A stretch of DNA of 64,000 nt, from NCBI GenBank assembly GCA_017456105.1, contig JAFTKA010000002.1, forward strand, positions 62,001 through 126,000, in the 5' to 3' direction. The notes below the pieces were generated by a model. It had not been told where the DNA came from, did not search any database, and was given only the letters and a program-made list of their open reading frames with translations. Made by a program: the position numbers and the translations under genes. Numbering within the stretch: position 1 is the stretch's first letter; every line of letters starts with the position of its first letter. Shown one piece after another: positions 42,299 through 50,517 of the stretch. Source of the stretch: Oscillospiraceae bacterium. Its GTDB lineage: Bacteria; Bacillota_A; Clostridia; Oscillospirales; Oscillospiraceae.

Positions 42299-43183
42299 TT
42301 ATTTGCCTCTGGTGATGAGGTAGGTGATGAGGTTTTCTAAGAACGGATTTTGGCCGGGCAGGGTGTGGAGGGTGTCGATGGCCCGGTGGGACAAAAATAC
42401 CACCATTTCTTTGGCCTTATCTAAACCCAAAAGGGTTACGTAGGTACTCTTTTCGTTCTTATCGTCGCTGCCCACGGGCTTGCCCAGCTCCTCGGTGGTG
42501 GAGGTTACGTCCAGCACATCGTCCTGAATCTGGAAGGCAAGTCCCACATCGGAAGCGATTTGTTTGACAGCGGCTTGCTGACTTTCGTCCGCACCTGCTA
42601 AAATCGCACCGATGCCCATGGCCGCTTCAATGAGAGCTCCGGTTTTATTCCGGTGGATAAATTCCACGGTCTCCAGGTCTACCTTTTGATGCTCCGATTC
42701 AATGTCCACGGTTTGACCGCCCACCATACCGTAGATGCCGGATTTGGCCGCCAAAAGCTGCAAAGCCTTGGCGGTTCTTTCGCTCAGCTCCAGGCTGAAG
42801 GCAGAGGCAGCGGTTTCAAAGGCAAAGTTCAGCAGGGCGTCCCCTGCCAGAATGCCCATGGTCTCACCGTAGACCGCGTGGGTGGTCTTTCTGCCCCGGC
42901 GGTACTCGTCATTGTCCATGGCAGGAAGATCGTCGTGGATCAAAGAGTAGTTATGGATCATCTCGATGGCGGCCATAAAGGGCTCAATCACCGCGTCCTT
43001 GCCCCCAAACAGCCGGTAGATCTCCTGCATCAGCATGGGACGCAGCCGCTTTCCACCGGCAGCCATACCGTAATTCATAGCCTCCAAAACGGTCTTTTGG
43101 GGGCCTTCCACAGCCGGCAAGAATTTTTCGATAATTTTCTCAATTTCCGCAGTTTTTGCGGAGAGTTCCTGCTGAAAGTCCAT
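42299..43183 (-). CDS. ispA: Polyprenyl (farnesyl/geranyl) diphosphate synthase
   Basis: Condenses isopentenyl diphosphate with allylic diphosphates. The 294-aa protein has the first Asp-rich motif IHDDLPAMDNDEYRRGRKTTH and the second, FQIQDDVLDVTS, plus GGKRLRPML. Five residues before the first DD motif carry no bulky pair that would shorten the product, so the C15 FPP synthase is the best fit. The start at 43183 follows AAGGAG. It converges on mgtE. No xseA/xseB or dxs neighbour is present. Confidence 0.92.
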   Translation of the reverse strand: MDFQQELSAKTAEIEKIIEKFLPAVEGPQKTVLEAMNYGMAAGGKRLRPMLMQEIYRLFGGKDAVIEPFMAAIEMIHNYSLIHDDLPAMDNDEYRRGRKTTHAVYGETMGILAGDALLNFAFETAASAFSLELSERTAKALQLLAAKSGIYGMVGGQTVDIESEHQKVDLETVEFIHRNKTGALIEAAMGIGAILAGADESQQAAVKQIASDVGLAFQIQDDVLDVTSTTEELGKPVGSDDKNEKSTYVTLLGLDKAKEMVVFLSHRAIDTLHTLPGQNPFLENLITYLITRGK

Positions 43184-43202
43184 AGAAAATACTCCTTTTC
43201 GG

Positions 43203-43240
43203 AAAAGGGCGTGTTGCAAAGTACAACACGCCCAAAAATT
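43203..43240 (-). terminator. Stem-loop terminator of hom-lysC-asd, next to the ispA start
   Basis: GGGCGTGTTG (43207-43216) with CAACACGCCC (43224-43233), with T-rich sequence (CCTTTTCC) downstream on minus. It ends only 20 nt before the ispA start codon, so ispA depends on read-through or a promoter I cannot see. Confidence 0.75.
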
Positions 43241-43251
43241 ACACTCATTAT

Positions 43252-43275
43252 GGGCGATTCGTGAATCGCCCCTAC
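43252..43275. repeat. GTAGGG hairpin repeat, GGCGATTC core, and fragment
   Basis: GGGCGATTCGTGAATCGCCCCTAC; a half copy (GTGAATCGCCCCTAC) is at 43342-43356. Between them, 43292-43325 matches one end of the element at 27707 (ATTCCTCGGCTACGCTCGGA type). The 123-bp gap before asd is therefore entirely repeats. Confidence 0.7.
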
Positions 43276-43363
43276 GGAGGCTATCGATAATGCGTAGATT
43301 CCTCGGCTACGCTCGGAATGACGCGGGGTTGCGGACGAAAAGTGAATCGCCCCTACGATCCTT

Positions 43364-44365
43364 TTATTTGACCAGCAGCTCAGCGATCTGAATGGCGTTG
43401 GTGGCAGCACCCTTACGGACCTGGTCGCCACAGCACCACAGGCTGATACCGCACTCGTCGGTCAGATCCCGGCGGATACGGCCTACGAAGACGATGTCCT
43501 GATCGGTGGTCTCCAAGGGCATGGGGTAACGCTTGGCGTTCAGATCGTCCACCAGCTTACAGCCGGGAGCCTTGGCGATCACTTCCCGAACCTGCTCCAC
43601 GGTTACCTTCTTGTCAAAGTGGCAGCTGACGGAAATGGAGTGGCTGCGGACAACGGGCACACGGACACAGGTGCAGGTAACGTTCAGTTCCGGCAGGTGC
43701 ATGATCTTTCTGCCCTCGTTCTGCATCTTCATTTCTTCGCTGGTGTAGCCCTCATAGGCATCGCCGCCGATCTGGGGGATCAGGTTATAGGCGATCTGAT
43801 AGGGGAACACCTTGGGTTCGTAGGTCTCACCCTTGGCAAGAGCTTCCACTTCGCTCATCAGCTCCACAGGGCCTTCTGCACCGGCACCGGATACTGCCTG
43901 ATAGGTAGAAGCAGTCATGGAGCGAATGGGGGAGAGGCTGTTCAGGGCATTCACCGCAGTTACCGTGATGATGGTGGAGCAGTTGGGGTTGGAGATAATG
44001 CCGTTATGCCAGGAAACGTCCTCGGGGTTGACCTCGGGAACGATCAGAGGCACCTTGGGGTCCATACGGAATGCGGAGGAGTTATCCACAAAAACCGCAC
44101 CGGCCTTCACAATGGCGGGAGCAAACTTCTTGGCGATGTCATTTTCTGCAGCACCCAGCACGATGTCCACGCCCTCGAAGGCTTCATCGCAGGCCAGCTG
44201 GATCGTTACGTCTTCACCCTTGAACTTCAGGGTCTTGCCTGCACTTCTGGCACTGGCCAGAGGGATCAGCTTACCCACAGGGAAATTCCGCTCCTGCAGA
44301 ATCTTGATCATTTCCTGTCCTACGGCACCGGTGGCACCCAGAACAGCAACGGTATACAGTTTCAT
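43364..44365 (-). CDS. asd: Aspartate-semialdehyde dehydrogenase
   Basis: Reduces aspartyl phosphate to aspartate semialdehyde with NADPH. The 333-aa protein has the Rossmann loop VAVLGATGAVGQEM, SARSAGKTLKFKG, the catalytic Cys in SNPNCSTI, and the His region in RVPVVRSHSISVS. The start at 44365 follows GGAGG. It is the last gene of hom-lysC-asd, 15 bp after lysC. Confidence 0.95.
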   Translation of the reverse strand: MKLYTVAVLGATGAVGQEMIKILQERNFPVGKLIPLASARSAGKTLKFKGEDVTIQLACDEAFEGVDIVLGAAENDIAKKFAPAIVKAGAVFVDNSSAFRMDPKVPLIVPEVNPEDVSWHNGIISNPNCSTIITVTAVNALNSLSPIRSMTASTYQAVSGAGAEGPVELMSEVEALAKGETYEPKVFPYQIAYNLIPQIGGDAYEGYTSEEMKMQNEGRKIMHLPELNVTCTCVRVPVVRSHSISVSCHFDKKVTVEQVREVIAKAPGCKLVDDLNAKRYPMPLETTDQDIVFVGRIRRDLTDECGISLWCCGDQVRKGAATNAIQIAELLVK

Positions 44366-44380
44366 AGAAATTACCTCCAA

Positions 44381-45697
44381 TTATTTTACAAAGCTATCAT
44401 AAAGGACCCGGATCGCATTCTGGTAATCCTTGTTATCCACACCGAAGATGATGTTCAGCTCGTCGGGGCCCTGATTGATCATACGGATATTGATGCCCGA
44501 CTGACCCAGTGCCGCAAAGATCTTACCGGAAACACCGGGACGGAAGGCCATCTGATGGCCAACAGCCGTTACAATGGCGATCTGGTCGTGAACGGTGATG
44601 TCATCGGGGGCGATGTCATTCTGAACGTCTGCAAGCAGACTGTACAGGTGGGGGGCAAGAGTGGCGGTGGGGATCACGAAGGACACATTGTCGATGCCGT
44701 TGGGTACGAAGTCCACGGAGATGCCGTGCTTTTCAAACACGGTCAGGATCCGACGCAGAATGCCAACCTGACTGGTAAGACCTCTTTTGAATACGGTGAT
44801 GATGGAAAAATCCTTCTTGCCGGTGATGCCGGTGATGATCCGGTTGGGGTCAATCTCGGTTTCAAAATGTCCCTTGATCATGGTGCCGGGGGCGGCAGGA
44901 TCGTTGGTATTGCGAATGTTCAGCGGAATGTTCTTTTCCCGGACCGGGAAGATCGCACCCTCGTGCAGCACGTTTGCACCGGCGAAAGCCAGCTCGCGGA
45001 GCTCGTCATAGGTGATCTCGGGAATGGGCTTGGGATCGTCTACGATCCGGGGGTCAGCCATCAGGATACCGGATACGTCGGTCCAGTTCTCATACACGGA
45101 AGCGTCCAGTGCGGCGGCGGCCAAAGAGCCGGTGATATCACTGCCGCCACGGGAGAAGGTGCGGATACTGCGGTCGGACATAATGCCGTAGAAGCCGGGG
45201 GTTACGATGCCCTTGCCGTGGTACTTGGTCTTCAGAGCCTTATAGGAGGCCGCTTCGTCTACGGTACCGTCGATATTAAAGAAGATCCAGTCGGTGGCGT
45301 CCACGAACTGGAAGCCCAAAAATGCGGCCATCAGCTTGGCGGAGAAATACTCGCCACGGCTGGCCATTTCGTCCTGAGAAATGCTCTTGGCGTCCAGCTT
45401 TTTCTTTAGCTCGGCAAACTCCTGCTCCAGGTCCAGGTCAATGCCCAGTTCGTCCCGGATCTCCAGATACCGGGAGGTGATCAGCTCAAAGACCGGGTTG
45501 CAGTCCACACCGTACTGGATATGGGCGTGGCACAGGTACAGAAGGTCGGTGATCTTATGGTCGCTGCTGTCCCGCTTGCCGGCGGCGGAAACGATGACCA
45601 CCTTACGCTCGGGGTCAGACAGGATAATATCTCTTACTTTGCGGTACTGTCCGGCATCTGCCATGGAAGAACCGCCAAATTTTACAACTTTCAGCAT
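44381..45697 (-). CDS. lysC: Aspartate kinase
   Basis: Phosphorylates aspartate at the head of the Lys/Thr/Met pathway. The 438-aa protein has the kinase signature VVKFGGSSMADAGQYRKV and TFSRGGSDITGSLAAAAL (substrate site), followed by two ACT domains (about residues 300-438) for feedback control. It resembles the monofunctional single-chain class with no alternate beta-subunit start obvious. There is no lysine riboswitch in the 17-bp gap after hom, so control is at the hom promoter and by feedback. Confidence 0.95.
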   Translation of the reverse strand: MLKVVKFGGSSMADAGQYRKVRDIILSDPERKVVIVSAAGKRDSSDHKITDLLYLCHAHIQYGVDCNPVFELITSRYLEIRDELGIDLDLEQEFAELKKKLDAKSISQDEMASRGEYFSAKLMAAFLGFQFVDATDWIFFNIDGTVDEAASYKALKTKYHGKGIVTPGFYGIMSDRSIRTFSRGGSDITGSLAAAALDASVYENWTDVSGILMADPRIVDDPKPIPEITYDELRELAFAGANVLHEGAIFPVREKNIPLNIRNTNDPAAPGTMIKGHFETEIDPNRIITGITGKKDFSIITVFKRGLTSQVGILRRILTVFEKHGISVDFVPNGIDNVSFVIPTATLAPHLYSLLADVQNDIAPDDITVHDQIAIVTAVGHQMAFRPGVSGKIFAALGQSGINIRMINQGPDELNIIFGVDNKDYQNAIRVLYDSFVK

Positions 45698-45714
45698 AAG
45701 TACTCCTCTTTTTC

Positions 45715-46845
45715 TTAGAAATCGCTTACATTTATCGCTGCGATAAAGGCGGTGGGGTTACGCTTCCGCCAGGCGTGGATCTCGGAAACGGATACGGGCC
45801 CCACGATCACAGCGTCGCCCCAGGCTTCCTGCTTGTTGTCTTCCAGCCAGCTGTCGGTGCAGCCGCTGACGTAGTAGGTCAGGGTATCGTCATTGACGGC
45901 GGATACCTTTGCACCGTAGGGGGCGTAGAAGCCTCTGCCCAACAATACGTCCGCACAGTCCTGCACAACATTGTATGCGGTGGGGTAGCGGCCTGCTCCC
46001 TGACCGAAGAAGCTCATACGGCCGGAGGACTCGCCTACGAAGGTGATGAGGTTGTAGTTCTTGGGGATCGCGGATTCCGGCTCGCCCACGGGAAACAGGG
46101 TGGGCTGGACATAGGCAGAGAGTTTACCGTTTTCGTACTTGCCGGTGGACACCAGCTTGCACACAAGACCGTGAGCTTTGAAGTTCTCCACGTCCTCAGC
46201 ACGAATGGTGCTGATACCGGCGGCGGGGACGGAGTCCGTATTCAAAGAAAGACCGAAGGCAATGTTGGAAGACAGGATCAGCTTGTGCCAGGTGTCGATG
46301 CCCTCCACGTCGGTGGTGGGGTTTGCCTCGGCATAGCCCAGTGCCTGTGCCTGGGAAAGGGCATCGGCATAAGTAAGATCGCGGGTGGTCATGGAGTCCA
46401 GAATGTAATTGCAGGTGCCGTTCATAATGCCGCCAACGCGGGTCAGTTTCTGCATTCTGCGGGCTCTTTCCAACTCGCTGAGCCAACCGATACCGCCGCC
46501 TACTGCTGCGGTGCAGCGGAAGCAGACACCCTTGGCTTCCGCCAGGGGGATCAGCTCGTCATAGAAGGTGGCAACCAGGGCCTTATTGGAGGTAACGATG
46601 TTCTTGCCGGCCTCAATGGAAGCCTTGACGAATTCGTAGGCAGGGTGCAGGCCACCCATGGCCTCCACCACCGTATCGATGGTTTCATCGTTCAGAAGAC
46701 TTTGAAAATCCTTTGTAACCTCTGCATCGGGCAGTGTAATGTCCTCAAGACATACAACCTTTGCTACCTGCATATCTGTGCGATTTGCGGTCAGGTCGTA
46801 AACACCACGGCCAACAACGCCAAATCCAAGCAAACCAATTCGCAT
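45715..46845 (-). CDS. hom: Homoserine dehydrogenase lacking the ACT domain
   Basis: Reduces aspartate semialdehyde to homoserine. The 376-aa protein has the Rossmann loop IGLLGFGVVGRGVYDL, TSNKALVATFYDEL, and the signature MNGTCNYILDSMTTRDLTYADAL with DVEGIDTWHK. Common bacterial enzymes are about 430 aa with a C-terminal ACT domain. Here the sequence ends in a short region (HAWRKRNPTAFIAAINVSDF) with no room for a full ACT domain, so threonine feedback may be absent. AGGAGG precedes the start. Confidence 0.92.
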   Translation of the reverse strand: MRIGLLGFGVVGRGVYDLTANRTDMQVAKVVCLEDITLPDAEVTKDFQSLLNDETIDTVVEAMGGLHPAYEFVKASIEAGKNIVTSNKALVATFYDELIPLAEAKGVCFRCTAAVGGGIGWLSELERARRMQKLTRVGGIMNGTCNYILDSMTTRDLTYADALSQAQALGYAEANPTTDVEGIDTWHKLILSSNIAFGLSLNTDSVPAAGISTIRAEDVENFKAHGLVCKLVSTGKYENGKLSAYVQPTLFPVGEPESAIPKNYNLITFVGESSGRMSFFGQGAGRYPTAYNVVQDCADVLLGRGFYAPYGAKVSAVNDDTLTYYVSGCTDSWLEDNKQEAWGDAVIVGPVSVSEIHAWRKRNPTAFIAAINVSDF

Positions 46846-46883
46846 CTGTTTCGTCCTCCTAAATGTTTTTCTGTTGAAAACAC

Positions 46884-46912
46884 TTGCTTTTTTAATTTAA
46901 ACAGTATATCAT
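46884..46912 (+). promoter_or_regulatory. Putative thrC promoter
   Basis: TTGCTT (46884-46889) and TATCAT (46907-46912), spacer 17 bp. It overlaps the hom promoter face to face, so polymerase binding at the two would be mutually exclusive. Confidence 0.5.
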
Positions 46913-46931
46913 ATACCCACTGAAATTGCAA
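46903..46931 (-). promoter_or_regulatory. Promoter for hom-lysC-asd
   Basis: On minus: TTGCAA (46926-46931) and TATACT (46903-46908), spacer 17 bp; leader about 50 nt. Confidence 0.65.
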
Positions 46932-46998
46932 TAGTATCAAAAAACAAGTTTTTGCGGGTTTTGGCCCCGGATTTGTGCATTTGGTAGAAGGAGTCGTT

Positions 46999-48465
46999 AT
47001 GAAGTATCAGTCCACAAGAAGTTCAGCATACACCGTTGACAGTGCTCAGGCAGTTTTGGAGGGTTTAGCACCCGATGGCGGCCTGTTTGTGCCTGTGAGC
47101 TTGCCCCAGTTTGATGCGGCCGCCTGTTTGAAGCAGGATACCATGGGTATGGCAAAGATGATTTTATCTAGCCTGCTTCCTGATATTGAAGGTATGGAGA
47201 AGCTGGTGGAGCGGGCTTATACCGGGAAATTCCAGACCGCGGAGCTGACCCCTACGGTGGATACGGGAAAATTTACGGTACTGGAGCTGTTCCGGGGTCC
47301 TACGTCCGCATTTAAGGACGTGGCACTGTGCATGCTGCCCCAGCTTTTGACCGCGGCAAAGAGTCAGAAGAATATGGAAGAGGATATTATGATCCTGACT
47401 GCCACCTCCGGTGATACCGGAAAGGCGGCGTTGGCCGGTTTTCAGGACGTGCCCGGGGTGAAGATCTGCGTGTTTTATCCCCACGGCGGCGTATCCAAGG
47501 TCCAGCGGGCTCAGATGGTTACCCAAGAGGGCAATAATGTGTTTGTCTGTGCGGTCAAGGGCAATTTTGACGATGCTCAGACCGGCGTGAAGAACATCTT
47601 CGCCCAGGCTGTGGACGGTGCTTTGCCCGGAAGCAAGGGTTACCGTCTGTCCACCGCAAATTCCATTAACATCGGCCGTTTGGCACCCCAGGTGGTGTAC
47701 TATTTTAAGGCCTACAAGGATCTGCTGGAGAGAGGGCAGATCGCTATGGGCGACAAAGTGAATTTCTCCGTGCCTACAGGTAATTTTGGCGATATTCTGG
47801 CGGGCTATCTTGCCAAGAAACTGGGCCTGCCGGTGGGTATGCTGGTTTGTGCTTCCAATGCAAACAATGTGCTGACGGACTTTATCCGTACCGGTACTTA
47901 CGACAGAAGAAGACCCCTGCATAAGACCATTTCTCCGTCCATGGATATTTTGGTGTCCTCCAATCTGGAGCGACTGCTGTACTTTATGTCCGGGGATACG
48001 GAGCTGGTTGCAGGTCTCATGGGCAAGCTGAATCAGGAAGGCGTTTACACTGTTCCGGAAGACTTGAAAAATGCCATTAACGCGGAATTCTGGGCCGGCT
48101 GCTGCGACGATGAGGCTGCCCGGAAGACCATCGCAAAGGTGTTCAAGGAGCAAAAGTATCTCTGCGATACCCACACCGCTGCCGGTTGGGCGGTTGCGGA
48201 AGATTATGTAAACCAAACCGGAGATACGCGGCCCATGGTGGTGCTGTCCACGGCGTCGCCCTACAAGTTCCCGGCGGCGGTACTGTCCAGCATTGAAAAG
48301 GTAGAAGAGATCGACGAGTTCCGGCAGATGGATATTCTGCAGGAAAAGACCGGTGTGGCTATTCCTGCGAACCTTTTGGGCTTGGAGCAGAAGAAAGAGC
48401 GGCATACTGATGTGATCGAAAAGGATCAGATGCTGGCCTTTGTGAAAGAAAAGGGCGAAAGATAA
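46999..48465 (+). CDS. thrC: Threonine synthase
   Basis: Makes threonine from phosphohomoserine with pyridoxal phosphate. The 488-aa length fits the longer class. MKYQSTRSSAYTVDSAQAVLEGLAPDGGLF style N-terminus, the PLP Lys in GPTSAFKDVALCMLPQ, the phosphate loop TATSGDTGKAALAGF and FSVPTGNFGDILAGYLA are present. Start 46999 follows AAGGAG; an upstream in-frame ATG at 46975 precedes it. It is divergent from hom; a homoserine kinase (thrB) is not in the window. Confidence 0.95.
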   Translation: MKYQSTRSSAYTVDSAQAVLEGLAPDGGLFVPVSLPQFDAAACLKQDTMGMAKMILSSLLPDIEGMEKLVERAYTGKFQTAELTPTVDTGKFTVLELFRGPTSAFKDVALCMLPQLLTAAKSQKNMEEDIMILTATSGDTGKAALAGFQDVPGVKICVFYPHGGVSKVQRAQMVTQEGNNVFVCAVKGNFDDAQTGVKNIFAQAVDGALPGSKGYRLSTANSINIGRLAPQVVYYFKAYKDLLERGQIAMGDKVNFSVPTGNFGDILAGYLAKKLGLPVGMLVCASNANNVLTDFIRTGTYDRRRPLHKTISPSMDILVSSNLERLLYFMSGDTELVAGLMGKLNQEGVYTVPEDLKNAINAEFWAGCCDDEAARKTIAKVFKEQKYLCDTHTAAGWAVAEDYVNQTGDTRPMVVLSTASPYKFPAAVLSSIEKVEEIDEFRQMDILQEKTGVAIPANLLGLEQKKERHTDVIEKDQMLAFVKEKGER

Positions 48466-48472
48466 ATATAGA

Positions 48473-48497
48473 GGGTACGCTGCGGCGTACCCTTTTC
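48473..48497 (+). terminator. Rho-independent terminator of thrC
   Basis: GGGTACGC-TGCG-GCGTACCC followed by TTTTCGTTT. Confidence 0.88.
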
Positions 48498-48553
48498 GTT
48501 TGCAATCTTGCTGCAGATGTGGTATCATACGAAAAAAGGAAAGGAGGAGAATC

Positions 48554-50242
48554 GTGGATCAGACGTATTTGCATGTTTTTGTGGCGATACTGCGTTGGGT
48601 GGCACCGATCGTAACGGTGGTTTTGCTGTTTCGGTGTATTAAGCCCCTGCTTACCTTCCGCAGAGAGCCGGAGATCTGGGCCTGGCTCTGTCTTTCCGGA
48701 GGAAAAAAGCTGCCCATTACCCACTGGGAGAATGTGATCGGTCGCAGCAAACGCAGCGATATTGTGATCGAGGTGCCGACGGTTTCCCGTACCCACGGTG
48801 TTCTGACCCGGTATGATGACGGCAGCTGGACCATTGCTGACCGGGACTCCTCCGGCGGTATTTTGGTAAACGGCAAGAAGATCAAGCATATCCGTGCTCT
48901 GCAGAATGAGGATATTATCTCCATCGGTGGGGTGGAAATGACCCTGCAGCCCATCTCCAAAAAGCAGGAGCAGAAGTTGGCCCAAATTCGCACCAAGGCT
49001 TCCGGTTTTATGACGAGCCTGAGTAATGTACTGCTTTTGACCGTGTTTCAGATCCTGTGTGCCATCGCCTTTTTGCTGGGCGGCAAGCAGGAGACGGCAC
49101 AGTCCGTCCTGTTGGGCTTTGGCGGTATTATGTTCTGCCAATGGGCGTTACTTTTATTCTACGTGTGTATCCGCAGGACCTCCTTTGAGATAGAGACCAT
49201 CGCCTTTTTCCTGACCACCATGGGTATGGCGGCCATCGCTACGGTGGCACCCGGGGAGGCGGTCAAGCAGCTGATCGCCATGGTACTGGGGCTTGCTATC
49301 TTCCTGTTTGTGGGCTGGTCGCTACGGGATCTGGAGAGAGCCAAGGTTGTCAGGTATTTTGCCGGTCTTGCGGGCATTGGTTTTCTTCTGATCACGCTCC
49401 TGTTCGGTCAGGAGTATTACGGTGCAAAAAACTGGCTGGTGATCGGCTCGTTCTCCATTCAGCCCTCGGAATTTTCCAAGGTATGCTTTGTGTTTGTGGG
49501 TGCATCTACCATGGACCGGCTGGTGAAAAAGAGAAACCTGTTTTTGTTCATCGGCTATTCTGTGTTGATCTGCGGCTGTCTGGCTCTTATGAACGATTTC
49601 GGTACGGCTATGATCTTCTTCGTGGCCTTTTTGGTGATCGCGTATCTCCGTTCCGGCAATTTGGGAACGGTGGGTCTTGCACTCACGGCTTTGGGCTTTG
49701 CGGCGGTGCTGATTTTGAAGATCGCCCCCCACGCCCTGCGGCGGTTTGACTCCTGGCGGCATATTTGGGAGAATCCCTCCACCACCGGCTGGCAGCAGAC
49801 TCAGGCACTGATGTGTATGGCGTCCGGCGGATTTTTAGGACTGGGAGCAAGCCGGGGCTATATGAAGCATATTTTTGCCGCGGATTCCGACGTGGTGATC
49901 GCCACCCTTTCCGAGGAGTGGGGTCTTTTGATGGTGCTTCTTATCGTGGCGGCACTGGTGGGTCTTGCCCTGTTCAGCCTGCGGTCGGCCTCCATGGGCC
50001 GCAGCAGCTTTTACACCATCGGTGCTTGTACCGCATCGACCATTATGCTGGTGCAGGCGATCCTGAATGCCCTGGGCACGGTGGATCTTTTGCCTTTGAC
50101 GGGCATTACGTTCCCGTTTTTGTCCAACGGCGGCTCCAGTATGATGTGCTCCTGGGGCTTGCTGGCCTTTATCAAGGCTGCCGACACCCGGCAGAATGCC
50201 AGCTTTGCGGTGCGGCTCAATAGGGTAGAGCGACAAATCTGA
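48554..50242 (+). CDS. FHA domain fused to FtsW/RodA/SpoVE glycosyltransferase
   Basis: A 562-aa membrane protein. Residues 8-26 are a membrane helix, about 47-118 a cytoplasmic FHA domain (VIGRSKRSDIVI, VSRTHGVL, SGGILVNGKKI), and about 145-555 a SEDS domain with about nine or ten helices (EFSKVCFVFVGASTMDR, MASGGFLGLGASRGY, LPLTGITFPFLSNGGSS). SEDS proteins polymerise lipid II, and the adjacent penicillin-binding protein cross-links. FHA binds phospho-Thr, so a Ser/Thr kinase such as PrkC may control it. The start is GTG after AAGGAGGAG. Its last codons lie in the left end of the inverted repeat element. Confidence 0.9.
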   Translation: MDQTYLHVFVAILRWVAPIVTVVLLFRCIKPLLTFRREPEIWAWLCLSGGKKLPITHWENVIGRSKRSDIVIEVPTVSRTHGVLTRYDDGSWTIADRDSSGGILVNGKKIKHIRALQNEDIISIGGVEMTLQPISKKQEQKLAQIRTKASGFMTSLSNVLLLTVFQILCAIAFLLGGKQETAQSVLLGFGGIMFCQWALLLFYVCIRRTSFEIETIAFFLTTMGMAAIATVAPGEAVKQLIAMVLGLAIFLFVGWSLRDLERAKVVRYFAGLAGIGFLLITLLFGQEYYGAKNWLVIGSFSIQPSEFSKVCFVFVGASTMDRLVKKRNLFLFIGYSVLICGCLALMNDFGTAMIFFVAFLVIAYLRSGNLGTVGLALTALGFAAVLILKIAPHALRRFDSWRHIWENPSTTGWQQTQALMCMASGGFLGLGASRGYMKHIFAADSDVVIATLSEEWGLLMVLLIVAALVGLALFSLRSASMGRSSFYTIGACTASTIMLVQAILNALGTVDLLPLTGITFPFLSNGGSSMMCSWGLLAFIKAADTRQNASFAVRLNRVERQI

Positions 50243-50500
50243 ACCCGCCCGAAAGCGGCGGATTTTGGCACTTTTCGCCCCATTGATCCTCGCAAGGCAC
50301 AAAGCCTTGCTTCGTTCCAATAGAACAAAAATCATCCAAAATCTTCTCGCTTTCAGGTCGAAGATTTTACAAAGAGAGGGTTTTTGTTCTATCGAGGCAA
50401 AAACGCAGCAAATACTGGGTTTGTATTTGCGAGTATTTTAACGATGATAGAGCAATAAACCGTCCTTTGTAAAACGAGTTCGGATTTGTTGCTCTACCCT
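50222..50500. repeat. 279-bp structured element with 26-bp terminal inverted repeats
   Basis: The left end (50222-50247, beginning AGGGTAGAGCGACAAAT) and the right end (50475-50500) are inverted copies with 3 mismatches in 26. Inside are more hairpins: GCAAGGC/GCCTTGC (50292-50310), ATAGAACAAAAA/TTTTTGTTCTAT (50320-50392) enclosing AAAATCTTC/GAAGATTTT, and GCAAATAC/GTATTTGC (50408-50430). No ORF or clear target duplication was seen. The left end supplies the last codons of the FHA-RodA gene. MITE-like insertion or structured RNA are both possible. Confidence 0.7.
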
Positions 50501-50517
50501 AAGGGGGGTGGACGAGC

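Noticed and set aside
45698..45714. Lysine riboswitch before lysC
   Set aside because: The gap between hom and lysC is only 17 bp, and nothing riboswitch-like occurs upstream of hom.
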